Assembly: GCA_005882315.1 (NCBI GenBank)
Contig: VBAR01000003.1
Coordinates: 502,907-566,906, forward strand
From: Bacteroidota bacterium
Lineage (GTDB): Bacteria > Bacteroidota > Bacteroidia > Chitinophagales > Chitinophagaceae
Direction: 5' to 3'
Length of the DNA stretch: 64,000 bases
Translations under genes and position numbers: made by a program
In this document: positions 8,584 through 16,530 of the stretch, one piece after another
Numbering within the stretch: position 1 is the first letter of the stretch
Layout of the letters: each line of letters begins with the position of its first letter
The notes under the pieces: model-generated
Database searches by the model: none
Seen by the model: the letters and a program-made list of their open reading frames with translations, nothing else
What the model was told of the DNA's origin: nothing

Positions 8584-9147
8584 ATGAAAATGCTGAAATT
8601 ATTGCCATTGGCGATCCTGTCACTTGTTTTTTCCTCTGCTTCATTTGCACAGATGGAAAAAGAAAAAACTGTTGAAGTAGGCGGTGCAGCGATGTACTCT
8701 AGTAAAAATATTGTAGAGAATGCCGTTAACTCAAAAGATCATACTACACTCGTTGCCGCTGTAAAAGCTGCTGACCTGGTAGAAACATTGAAATCTGATG
8801 GCCCGTTTACCGTATTCGCACCTGTAAATAGTGCATTTGACAAATTACCTGCCGGTACTGTTGAAAATTTACTGAAACCTGAAAACAAATCAATGCTGGC
8901 TGGTATTCTTACCTATCATGTTGTTGCCGGAAAATGGGATTCGAAGTCAATTGCTAAAATGATAAAAGCCGGTAATGGTACTGCTGAAGTAACTACGGTT
9001 GCCGGTGGTAAACTCTGGATCATGATGAATGGAAATGATGTGATGCTGAAAGATGAAAAAGGCGGAATGGCGAAAATAACTATCAAAGATGTGAACCAGA
9101 AAAACGGTGTGATACATGTAATCGACGGCGTATTGATGCCAAAATAA
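8584..9147 (+). CDS. Secreted fasciclin (FAS1) domain protein
   Basis: 187 aa from the ATG at 8584. That start is preferred over the in-frame codon at 8533 because it begins a clean signal peptide (MKMLKLLPLAIL, cleaved after S-F-A). One FAS1 domain follows (about 45-187), with the family motifs T-V-F-A-P-V-N-S-A-F and the closing G-V-I-H-V-I-D-G-V-L-M-P. Fasciclin domains mediate cell-surface or matrix adhesion. A single domain with a signal peptide suggests a small periplasmic or secreted adhesin. No lipobox or sorting tail was seen. Confidence 0.9.
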   Translation: MKMLKLLPLAILSLVFSSASFAQMEKEKTVEVGGAAMYSSKNIVENAVNSKDHTTLVAAVKAADLVETLKSDGPFTVFAPVNSAFDKLPAGTVENLLKPENKSMLAGILTYHVVAGKWDSKSIAKMIKAGNGTAEVTTVAGGKLWIMMNGNDVMLKDEKGGMAKITIKDVNQKNGVIHVIDGVLMPK

Positions 9148-9200
9148 ATTTATCCCTCTTGAAGATTTCTGAAGCAGTCCCGCAAATGGCGGGATTGTTT

Positions 9201-9920
9201 TTACCAGCCATTAGCCAGTACATCGGCAATATGCATGGTTTTGATCTTGTGGTTTTTGTTTTTGATATAGCCTTCAAGATGCATGAGGCAGGAAACATCG
9301 GTGGAAATAATATAGTCAGCCCCTGTTGCTAATGCATTTTCAACTTTCTGTTCACCCATCGCAATGGAGATCGGCTCAAACTTTACAGCAAATGTTCCGC
9401 CAAATCCACAACAGGTTTCCACATCATTCATTTCACTTAGTTCAAGTCCTTTTACATGCGAAAGTAATTTTCTCGGCTCTGTTTTTATTTTGCATTCACG
9501 CAGACCTGCACACGAATCATGATAAGTAGCTTTACCATTTAATACAGCACCTACATTTTCTATCTGTAGCACATGTATCATAAACTCGGAGAACTCATAG
9601 ATCCTTTTGCCTACATCAACCATTTCATGATGCAACGATGAGTTGTCGAGCAGTTTACTGTAATAGTTTTTTACAAATCCAACACAGCTTGCACTGGGTG
9701 CTACGATGTAATCACTGCCTTTAAAGTCTTTTACAAATTTGCCACATACTGCTTTCGCTTCATCCCAAAATCCGGCGTTGAATGCAGGTTGTCCACAACA
9801 GGTTTGTTTCGTATTATAAGTAACGGTACAACCTGTTTTTTCCAGCACTTTTATCATATTAAATGCTGTCTGCGGATACAACTGGTCAACAAAACATGGT
9901 ATGAATAATTGTACGTTCAT
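9201..9920 (-). CDS. LutA/YkgE-like (Fe-S)-binding protein
   Basis: 239 aa. It has two cysteine-rich CCG domains of the type found in heterodisulfide reductase and glycolate/lactate oxidase subunits. Visible motifs are T-C-C-G-Q-P-A near residue 40, S-A-S-C, D-S-C-A-G-L-R and E-T-C-C-G-F-G-G. LutA normally works with LutB and LutC in L-lactate oxidation, but neither partner is in this window, so the electron-transfer role is inferred from family only. It overlaps the end of ribH by 4 nt (9917-9920) and is probably the last gene of the pdhA-TPR-ribH transcript. Confidence 0.88.
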   Translation of the reverse strand: MNVQLFIPCFVDQLYPQTAFNMIKVLEKTGCTVTYNTKQTCCGQPAFNAGFWDEAKAVCGKFVKDFKGSDYIVAPSASCVGFVKNYYSKLLDNSSLHHEMVDVGKRIYEFSEFMIHVLQIENVGAVLNGKATYHDSCAGLRECKIKTEPRKLLSHVKGLELSEMNDVETCCGFGGTFAVKFEPISIAMGEQKVENALATGADYIISTDVSCLMHLEGYIKNKNHKIKTMHIADVLANGW

Positions 9921-10396
9921 GCAATTGAAATCATTTTAAGTGCTGTCACAGCAGCCTCTTCACCTTTATGCCCGTGCCTTCCTCCTATTCTTTCTTTGGC
10001 CTGCTCATCGTTATTTACCGTCAGCACTCCAAATATAGTAGGAACAGGTAACAATAAATTTAATTGTACCACTCCATCTGTTACGGCGTTACATACATAC
10101 TCAAAATGAGGAGTGTCGCCTTTTATTACACAGCCCAATGCAATGAATGCATCAGGTCTTTCTTTCTTTTTGCAATTCAACCAATGATTTTTTATTGCAA
10201 AAGGAATTTCAAATGCCCCGGGAACTGTTATTGTAATAATCTTTTTTACCTCATGCTTTTCCAGTTCATTCCTGCATCCTCTTTCCAATTCATCTACCAC
10301 AGCAGCATTCCACTCGGTCTTCACCAAAACAATACAGGCATCCTTTTTTTTAGGGATGCCTGTATTCATTAAATTACTTTTTGCTATATCTGCCAT
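9917..10396 (-). CDS. ribH: 6,7-dimethyl-8-ribityllumazine synthase
   Basis: 159 aa from the Met at 10396, which I prefer to the in-frame Met at 10441 because the latter would run into the upstream gene. Lumazine synthase condenses the ribityl-aminouracil with dihydroxybutanone phosphate, the penultimate step of riboflavin synthesis. Family motifs are clear: P-G-A-F-E-I-P, A-L-G-C-V-I-K-G-D-T-x-H-F and G-x-L-T-V-N-N-D-E-Q-A. The length is normal for the capsid-forming family. It starts 1 nt after the TPR gene stops and overlaps the next gene by 4 nt, so translation is probably coupled. A second Met eight codons in (MNTGIPKK) is also possible. Confidence 0.93.
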   Translation of the reverse strand: MADIAKSNLMNTGIPKKKDACIVLVKTEWNAAVVDELERGCRNELEKHEVKKIITITVPGAFEIPFAIKNHWLNCKKKERPDAFIALGCVIKGDTPHFEYVCNAVTDGVVQLNLLLPVPTIFGVLTVNNDEQAKERIGGRHGHKGEEAAVTALKMISIA

Positions 10397-10397
10397 A

Positions 10398-11093
10398 TCA
10401 ATTTTCTGTATTGTAAACTCCCAACTCACCAAGCAGGGCATCTACTTTTTGCGAGTATTCAATTGCAGCAGGAAATTTTTCTTTTATTTCTTTAAGTAAC
10501 TCAACAGCATCTTTAGGTTTGTTCAGTTTTTTATATGCAGTATATGCAGCGGCATACAAACCTGCAGCGGCACTTGTTTCGTCTTCTTCAAAAGCGGCAG
10601 CGCTTTTCTTATAGTTTTCATACGCATCCTGGAACTTGCCGGTTTCTCCATAAGCATCTCCCAGCAAACTATAAGTACGTTGCATTACAGGCTTAGAACT
10701 TGTACTGAATTTATTCAGGTATTTAATTGCGTTGGCATTATCATCAAGCCTTATATAACAAGCCCCGGCGTAATAACAAGCAAGGTTAGCATTCTTAGTG
10801 CCACCATATTGGCTTATCACTTTCAGAAAACCAGCGTTTATACCATCGCCATTCAGCGCCAGTTTAAAAGAATCAATTCTGTAATACTCTTCTGCCTTGA
10901 ACATTGCATTAGCTGCTTTCTTTTCTTTAGGTGCTTTAAAAAAGTTTTCATACACCAGCCAGCCACCGCCAATTAATATTATTGCTGCACAAACAATCAT
11001 TATAGGTTTCTGGTATTTGCCCCAGAAATCTTTTGCTTTTGCAATCATTTGTTCACCGGAATCCATATTCTGCACAACTTGCTTATCTGCCAT
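10398..11093 (-). CDS. Membrane-anchored tetratricopeptide repeat protein
   Basis: 231 aa. A short cytoplasmic N-terminus is followed by a membrane helix at about 32-50, then a periplasmic helical region with several TPR-like repeats (for example A-N-L-A-C-Y-Y-A-G-A-C-Y and Y-S-L-L-G-D-A-Y-G-E-T-G). The layout resembles YfgM-type ancillary proteins that contact the Sec/BamA machinery, but the sequence does not allow a firm assignment. It lies between pdhA (35-nt gap) and ribH (1-nt gap), so it is likely in their operon, although no functional link is obvious. Confidence 0.82.
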   Translation of the reverse strand: MADKQVVQNMDSGEQMIAKAKDFWGKYQKPIMIVCAAIILIGGGWLVYENFFKAPKEKKAANAMFKAEEYYRIDSFKLALNGDGINAGFLKVISQYGGTKNANLACYYAGACYIRLDDNANAIKYLNKFSTSSKPVMQRTYSLLGDAYGETGKFQDAYENYKKSAAAFEEDETSAAAGLYAAAYTAYKKLNKPKDAVELLKEIKEKFPAAIEYSQKVDALLGELGVYNTEN

Positions 11094-11128
11094 CTTGAAA
11101 TTTATTTTTTATAAATGAAGAATTGTTT

Positions 11129-12154
11129 TTAGTCGGTAATGAAAGGATAATTTTCATCCATGTAAACATCTTTCAGCACTTCGCTGTCATCCGGCCATGG
11201 GCTTTCTTCAGCAAATTTTACTGAGTCAGCCACTATCGTATCCACTCTTGCATTGATCGCATCGATATCAGCCTGTGATGCCAGGTTATTAGTGAGTATT
11301 GTTTTCAATACCATCTGTATAGGGTCTTTGTCCTTATACTCCTCCACCTCATCCTTGCTACGGTATTTTTGCGGGTCGCTTATTGAGTGACCTTTATAGC
11401 GATAGGTTTTCAGTTCAAGCAAAGTAGGACCGCCCTTCTCTCTTGCTCTTTGCACTGCTCTCGATACTCCATCATGCACAGCTTCCGGGCTCATTCCATC
11501 AACAGCATCACCCGGCATATCGTATGCATCGGCCAGTTTATAAATGTCAACTACGTTACTGGTACGTTCTACTGAAGTACCCATTGCATAGTTATTATTC
11601 TCGCATAAAAAAACAACCGGCAACTTCCATAACATGGCCAAATTGAACGTTTCATGCAAAATTCCCTGGCGGGCTGCACCATCTCCAAAGAAGCAAAGAA
11701 CCACATTATCGGTGCCTTTGTATTGCTCGGCAAATGCCAGTCCGGCTCCGGTGCCAATCTGTGCACCCACAATGCCGTGACCACCAAAAAAATTCACATC
11801 CTTACCAAAAAAGTGCATACTACCACCTTTACCTTTTGCACAACCGGTGGCCTTGCCATAGAGTTCAGCCATACAGCTATTCACCGATACACCTTTTGCA
11901 ATTGCAAAACCATGGTCACGGTAAGCTGTAATAAAAGCATCCTCTGGTCTGGTGGCTGTCATACATCCAGCAGCAATAGCTTCCTGCCCTATATAGGCAT
12001 GAAAGAAACCGCGGATTTTACCTTCCATTTTATACTTTTCTTCAGCGATCAGCTCAAACTGGCGGATGAGCTGCATAAGCTCATACCAATAGAGATAAGT
12101 TTCTTTAGAAAAACGGGTTGCCACTTGCTTTAAGGTTTGTGTTTTTTCTGCCAT
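11129..12154 (-). CDS. pdhA: Pyruvate dehydrogenase E1 component, alpha subunit
   Basis: 341 aa, a normal length. The thiamine diphosphate motif G-D-G-A-A-R-Q-G...N-N is present around 158-188. The regulatory-loop region Y-R-Y-K-G-H-S-I-S-D-P is also typical of E1-alpha. The alpha subunit pairs with E1-beta to decarboxylate pyruvate and acetylate the E2 lipoyl group. The beta subunit and E2/E3 are not in the window, which is common in Bacteroidota where these genes are scattered. It is the first gene of a leftward run and has a recognisable -7 box upstream. Confidence 0.95.
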   Translation of the reverse strand: MAEKTQTLKQVATRFSKETYLYWYELMQLIRQFELIAEEKYKMEGKIRGFFHAYIGQEAIAAGCMTATRPEDAFITAYRDHGFAIAKGVSVNSCMAELYGKATGCAKGKGGSMHFFGKDVNFFGGHGIVGAQIGTGAGLAFAEQYKGTDNVVLCFFGDGAARQGILHETFNLAMLWKLPVVFLCENNNYAMGTSVERTSNVVDIYKLADAYDMPGDAVDGMSPEAVHDGVSRAVQRAREKGGPTLLELKTYRYKGHSISDPQKYRSKDEVEEYKDKDPIQMVLKTILTNNLASQADIDAINARVDTIVADSVKFAEESPWPDDSEVLKDVYMDENYPFITD

Positions 12155-12461
12155 AAACTGATAAGTTTAAGCGGCAGCAAAAATAAGGGAAACCCTCCAA
12201 ATTCAGAAGGTTATAAATGAGCGGAAATTTTGGGGTTGGGTCGGCAGAAATACTACTATTTAACTACAGTGACGACGCTCCGTTCATCGGCATCAATTCT
12301 ATTCGGCAACAACATTGTCATTTCTCCACAAAAGAAGATAGTCTCCGTGTATTTTGCTTCGTTCAGTACTACTAATGAAGTATTGAAATAAAAAAACAGA
12401 TAGTTTATATTTACTAAGCTTTTCCAAACTACATCATTGACCACCAGTAAAATTAACAGCA
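12155..12461. other. Divergent intergenic region, pdhA / TIR gene
   Basis: 307 nt without a supported gene. It holds the pdhA -7 box (12178-12185) and a weak candidate promoter for the TIR gene: TTG at 12383-12385, 20-nt spacer, TATATTTA at 12406-12413. A 68-codon leftward frame here has no recognisable domain and was rejected. Confidence 0.5.
12178..12185 (-). promoter_or_regulatory. Candidate -7 box of pdhA
   Basis: Read leftward it is TATTTTTG, matching TAnnTTTG, 23 nt before the pdhA start codon. Confidence 0.5.
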
Positions 12462-13451
12462 ATGAAAGTTTTTATTACTTACAGTCGATCCGATCAGGAA
12501 CAGGTTAGTTCTTTTGTACGTGACCTTGAAGAGCTGAACCACGATGTTTGGTTTGATCAGGACCTGAGTGGCGGACAAAGTTGGTGGGATAATATTCTTT
12601 CCAAGATCAGGGATTGCGAACTTTATATTTTTGCCATTACACAGGAGTCGATTGATTCAACGGCATGCAAAAGAGAAATGAAATATGCTGAATCGCTTCG
12701 CAGGAATTCATTGCCAGTATTATTCAGTAATAAAGTTTCAATGGCAATGGCGCCGCGATATATATCGCAGATGCAATTTATCAATTACACTAACCCCGGT
12801 GATAAGACAGCATTATTCGCATTGCTAAAAGCCATAAATAATTTACCACCTGTTCAAAGCCTGCCCGACCCACTACCAGCGCCACCTGATGTTCCTATAT
12901 CTTATCTTGATACAGTAAAAGAAAAAATAGAGGCCCCATCGCTTGATAAACGTGACCAGACAGAACTCCTCGGCGATTTAAAACAAAGATTAAACGACCC
13001 GGATACAAAAAGAGAAGACGTTATACATCTGCTGAAAAAATTGAGAAGACATGATGATCTGCTGGCATCTATAGGCGCAGAAATAGATGTAGTGTTGCGT
13101 GAAGTACAAACAAATGCACCATCACAGCCACAATCCCAGCAGCGTTACAGCGATGAAAGAAAAAGCACTGCCCAACCACAATCAGCCCCACCTGAACAAA
13201 ATTTTTCACAACCCAACTCTGGCCTCGCCGTTAATACAGTTGCTAAAAAAGATGATAGCTGGAAAGGCGGCACAATGACAGCATTAGTTATCGGTTCACT
13301 CATTATTCCCTTGCTCGGAATTATTTTTGGGATCATAGGGCTTGTAAACGGTGGAGGGAAAAAAAGCCAGGGTGTTATTTTATTGATCGTGTCAGTCGTT
13401 GGTATTCTTATTTGGTCATCATTTAGTAGCGACCTGAGTAGCGGATATTGA
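12462..13451 (+). CDS. TIR domain protein with helical middle and membrane tail
   Basis: 329 aa. Residues 1-115 form a TIR domain: box 1 V-F-I-T-Y-S-R-S-D, then D-V-W-F-D near 28-32. Cys69-x-x-Glu72 matches the position of the catalytic glutamate in NAD-cleaving TIRs. Residues about 145-215 are a charged helical region resembling the effector-associated helical modules attached to bacterial TIR and caspase-like effectors. A Pro/Gln-rich linker follows, then two membrane helices (about 268-290 and 300-318) of DUF4190 type. The domain order suggests a membrane-tethered NAD-hydrolysing or signalling protein. No partner sensor gene is adjacent. Whether it acts in phage defence or signalling is unknown. 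Confidence 0.87.
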   Translation: MKVFITYSRSDQEQVSSFVRDLEELNHDVWFDQDLSGGQSWWDNILSKIRDCELYIFAITQESIDSTACKREMKYAESLRRNSLPVLFSNKVSMAMAPRYISQMQFINYTNPGDKTALFALLKAINNLPPVQSLPDPLPAPPDVPISYLDTVKEKIEAPSLDKRDQTELLGDLKQRLNDPDTKREDVIHLLKKLRRHDDLLASIGAEIDVVLREVQTNAPSQPQSQQRYSDERKSTAQPQSAPPEQNFSQPNSGLAVNTVAKKDDSWKGGTMTALVIGSLIIPLLGIIFGIIGLVNGGGKKSQGVILLIVSVVGILIWSSFSSDLSSGY

Positions 13452-13527
13452 TTGTATTGCTGTAACTACTGGAAACGATCTTTAAAGTAAACAATGTAAA
13501 TTATTCTCCCGGATGGCTACAGAGTTT

Positions 13528-13534
13528 TATTTTG
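13528..13534 (+). promoter_or_regulatory. Candidate -7 box of recF
   Basis: TATTTTG, one base shorter than the TAnnTTTG consensus, ending 7 nt before the recF start codon. Confidence 0.35.
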
Positions 13535-13541
13535 CAGTTTC

Positions 13542-14624
13542 ATGCTGCAGTTGCAAAACATATCGCTTATCCAATTCAAAAACTATAGCCAGCAATCCTT
13601 CCGGTTTGATAAAAAAATCATTGGAATAGTTGGCAATAACGGCGTGGGTAAAACCAACCTGCTCGACGCCATTTATTATCTCTGTTTTACCAAAAGCTAT
13701 TTCAGCAGGATTGATGCAGTGAATGTGCAGCAGGGGCAACAAGGTTTCAGGTTGGAGGGTGAATTTAATTTTACTGATAAACCAGAGAAAGCAGTTTGCA
13801 TTTTAAGAGAAACAGGCAAAAAAGAATTTTCGTTAAACAGCGGGCTGTATGAAAAGCTTTCACAACATATCGGCCGGTACACCTGTGTAATGATTGCTCC
13901 GGATGACGCACAACTGATAACCGGCGGCAGTGAAGAAAGGCGCAGGTTTCTGGATGCACTTCTCTCCCAGCTTGATGCAGAATATTTACAGCACCTTATT
14001 ACTTACAATAGAATTCTACGTCAAAGAAATTCATTGCTTACTTCTTTTGCAGAAACGGGTAACCGTAACCTTGCATTACTGGAAGTATTGAATGAACAAC
14101 TTGTAAAACCTGCTAAAGATATTTTCCTGAAAAGAAAATCATTTCTCTCAATTTTTATTCCCAAAGCATTAAAGCTCTATTCAGAAATTGCCCAAAAGAA
14201 TGATGATGTTACTATCAGCTTTGAATCAGACCTGGCTTCTTCTTCTTTTGAAGAACTTTTGAGAGTGTACCAGCCAAAAGATATTGCTGCACAAAGAACC
14301 ACTACGGGTATTCATAAAGATGACCTGGAAATAAAAATGAATGAACAGCCATTTAAAAATATAGCATCACAGGGCCAGCGAAAGAGTTTATTGTTTGCTT
14401 TAAAGCTGACCGAAATGGAGATTTTAAAAAATGAAAAAGGCTATGCTCCTATCCTGCTGCTTGATGATGTATTTGAAAAATTAGATGAAGAACGGATCAA
14501 CAACCTGCTGAAAAAAGTTTGTACTGAAAATGACGGGCAGGTTTTTATTACGGATACCAATGAAGAAAGGCTGAAAAACCATCTGCAACAAATAGGTTGT
14601 GATTTTTCTATTGTTTGTTTGTAA
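13542..14624 (+). CDS. recF: DNA replication/repair protein RecF
   Basis: 360 aa, normal for the family. The Walker A motif is G-N-N-G-V-G-K-T-N (about 30-38). An ABC signature-like S-Q-G-Q-R-K-S lies near 271. Walker B is I-L-L-L-D-D-V-F-E-K-L-D near 305. RecF is an SMC-like ATPase that helps RecO and RecR load RecA at single-strand gaps. It is followed after 55 nt by a DUF721/DciA-like gene, a pairing often kept in bacteria (gyrB, dnaA and dnaN are not here). The start sits close to the candidate promoter, leaving little or no leader. Confidence 0.96.
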   Translation: MLQLQNISLIQFKNYSQQSFRFDKKIIGIVGNNGVGKTNLLDAIYYLCFTKSYFSRIDAVNVQQGQQGFRLEGEFNFTDKPEKAVCILRETGKKEFSLNSGLYEKLSQHIGRYTCVMIAPDDAQLITGGSEERRRFLDALLSQLDAEYLQHLITYNRILRQRNSLLTSFAETGNRNLALLEVLNEQLVKPAKDIFLKRKSFLSIFIPKALKLYSEIAQKNDDVTISFESDLASSSFEELLRVYQPKDIAAQRTTTGIHKDDLEIKMNEQPFKNIASQGQRKSLLFALKLTEMEILKNEKGYAPILLLDDVFEKLDEERINNLLKKVCTENDGQVFITDTNEERLKNHLQQIGCDFSIVCL

Positions 14625-14663
14625 TCATGCAAGAGGTGACAAGCAATCTTCAATCTAAACATA

Positions 14664-14671
14664 TAACTTCG
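14664..14671 (+). promoter_or_regulatory. Candidate -7 box of the DUF721 gene
   Basis: TAACTTCG (TAnnTTcG variant), ending 8 nt before the ATG. It could let the gene be expressed apart from recF. Confidence 0.35.
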
Positions 14672-14679
14672 CAACATAT

Positions 14680-14961
14680 ATGGGAGAACACTCTTTACAG
14701 GATGCCATGAAACAATTTTTAAAAGGCAGCAAGATACGCGGCTCTATACAGGCTATGCAGATTGAAGAAGTGTGGGAACACCTGATGGGCAAAACCATTG
14801 CCCGTTATACGGATAAGATCCAGTTATTCGGGAATAAACTGATCATTACTACTCATGTAGCCCCGCTGAAACAGGAGTTGAACTTTCAGAAAGAAAAAAT
14901 AAAGCAACGTGTCAATGAAACATTGAAAGAAAACATCGTGACTGAAGTGATCATTCAGTGA
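14680..14961 (+). CDS. DUF721 / DciA-like protein
   Basis: 93 aa. It is a small basic protein with the DUF721 pattern: helix, then E-V-W-E-H-L-M-G-K-T-I-A-R-Y-T, then a beta-rich part ending T-H-V-A-P-L-K-Q-E-L-N-F. DUF721 proteins next to recF include DciA, which helps load the replicative helicase in bacteria lacking DnaC/DnaI. The short form seen here is typical of Bacteroidota. The helicase-loader role is inferred from family and position beside recF. It ends 1 nt before the convergent CBS gene. Confidence 0.85.
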   Translation: MGEHSLQDAMKQFLKGSKIRGSIQAMQIEEVWEHLMGKTIARYTDKIQLFGNKLIITTHVAPLKQELNFQKEKIKQRVNETLKENIVTEVIIQ

Positions 14962-14962
14962 T

Positions 14963-15394
14963 TCAGAATATAGCTACTTCCCTGTCATCGTCAAACACTT
15001 CATTGCGCATCAGCATCACTTCCTGTAATAGATCATCTGCAGAAATAATTCCTTTAAACTTATGTTGATCAAAAACAGGAACCTGGCTAATATGATGCTG
15101 ACACATCAATTTCATGCAATCTTCTACTGTATCATTTGCAGATGCAACCGGTAAGTTTGTATTCATCAATTCATCCACACTTATTTTATCAGCCGTTTTT
15201 TTATTCAACATCCCTTTACCTGCAATCTCATGTTCGGTGAGTAACCCGAGAAAATGATCATCATCATCCACCACGATGAGGTAACAGGAATTCTCGCAGT
15301 TCATCTTACTCAATGCATCTTTTAATGTACAACCAGACAATATGGAATTGAAATGATGTTGCTTCCTGGCAAGAATCGGTGATATTTTTTCCAT
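14963..15394 (-). CDS. CBS-pair domain protein
   Basis: 143 aa, made of two CBS motifs (about 10-70 and 75-135). Typical segments are L-G-L-L-T-E-H-E-I-A and F-K-G-I-I-S-A-D-D-L-L. CBS pairs bind adenosine nucleotides and regulate attached or partner enzymes. No catalytic or membrane domain is present, so this is a stand-alone sensor of unknown partner. A short leftward single-gene unit. Confidence 0.88.
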   Translation of the reverse strand: MEKISPILARKQHHFNSILSGCTLKDALSKMNCENSCYLIVVDDDDHFLGLLTEHEIAGKGMLNKKTADKISVDELMNTNLPVASANDTVEDCMKLMCQHHISQVPVFDQHKFKGIISADDLLQEVMLMRNEVFDDDREVAIF

Positions 15395-15477
15395 AATGAT
15401 AGATTTTAACTCTATTAAGTTACGGCAAGAATCCTTCCAAGCAACCTGATTTTTATCAACCTTTTTAAAAATGTGAA

Positions 15478-16527
15478 TTAGCTGACACGAACTCTCGGGT
15501 CAACCCAGCCGTAGAGAATATCGGCGAGCATGTTTACAAGTATAAAGAAACAGGCAGAAATTAAAATGGAACCCATTACCACAGGGAAATCAAGTTTTTC
15601 CAATGCATCAACTGTTACTTTACCAATCCCTTGCCATCCGAAAATATATTCAACAAAGAATGCACCGGCAAGCAACTCGGCAAACCAACCTGTGATGGCT
15701 GTAATAACAGGATTTAGCGCATTGTGCAAACCATGTTTCCAAATCACTTGCTGTCTTGTCAATCCTTTTGCATATGCAGTGCGGATATAATCCTGGTTCA
15801 GCACATCAAGCATGGCACTGCGGGTAAGCTGTGTAATGATAGCCATTGGCCGGATACCTAATGTGATGGCAGGAAGAATCAGGTTTTTTAAAGCCAGCGT
15901 TTTTTCTCCTGTTACTTCATCGATCGTTGTCCAGCTTCCCGTAATATTGAGTCCCGTCCAATCACTCAATACAAAACCAAAAAGATAAGCGATAACAATA
16001 CCCATAAAAAATGATGGTGCAGAAATACCGAGTATACTTGTGAAAATGGCAGATGTATCCCACCAGGTATTTTGTTTTACCGCAGCCAGCACTCCCAACG
16101 GAATACCCAATAAAGTTGCGATCAACATGGCTGTTAGTGCAAGTAGTAATGTACCCGGCAACGCTTGCATCAGAATACTTCCTACATCTCTTTTGGATTG
16201 ATAGGATTTACGCAGGTAAGGAACTTTAACGCCAAACTTTTTTTCCCCGCCTACAAAAAAACCTTTCAGCTTTTTTGTTTCAATATCATTCTTACTATGA
16301 ACACAGATCGGTGAAACATCATTGAGATAGTAAATGAACTGTTTTAAAACCGGTTCATCGAGATGTAATTCTTTACGAATATTGGCTTGCGTTGTGGAAT
16401 CACTGCTTTGTCCCGCGATCATTTTTGTAGCATCACCAAAACCCTGGAAAAGAAAAAAAACGAGTATTATCACTCCCAGCAAAACAAGGAGCCCATATAA
16501 AAATTTTCGTGCAACGAATTTGAGCAA
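15478..16527 (-). CDS. OppB/DppB-type ABC transporter permease (orphan)
   Basis: 349 aa. A first membrane helix (about 10-28) is followed by a large periplasmic loop and then five more helices. The permease EAA-type region is visible as F-G-W-Q-G-I-G-K-V-T-V-D-A-L. This is the B-type permease of dipeptide/oligopeptide/nickel importers. The partner permease, ATPases and binding protein are not adjacent. The gene lies only 3 nt from the upstream DoxX gene, so the two are probably co-transcribed. Orphan permeases of this kind recur in Bacteroidota; the substrate is unknown. Confidence 0.9.
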   Translation of the reverse strand: MLKFVARKFLYGLLVLLGVIILVFFLFQGFGDATKMIAGQSSDSTTQANIRKELHLDEPVLKQFIYYLNDVSPICVHSKNDIETKKLKGFFVGGEKKFGVKVPYLRKSYQSKRDVGSILMQALPGTLLLALTAMLIATLLGIPLGVLAAVKQNTWWDTSAIFTSILGISAPSFFMGIVIAYLFGFVLSDWTGLNITGSWTTIDEVTGEKTLALKNLILPAITLGIRPMAIITQLTRSAMLDVLNQDYIRTAYAKGLTRQQVIWKHGLHNALNPVITAITGWFAELLAGAFFVEYIFGWQGIGKVTVDALEKLDFPVVMGSILISACFFILVNMLADILYGWVDPRVRVS

Positions 16528-16530
16528 AGT

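Noticed and set aside
10396-10441. Longer ribH start
   Set aside because: It would overlap the TPR gene by 44 nt and adds residues not seen in lumazine synthases.
12256-12462. 68-codon leftward frame upstream of the TIR gene
   Set aside because: No domain, no promoter, and hydrophobic composition typical of shadow frames; it overlaps the promoter region of the TIR gene.
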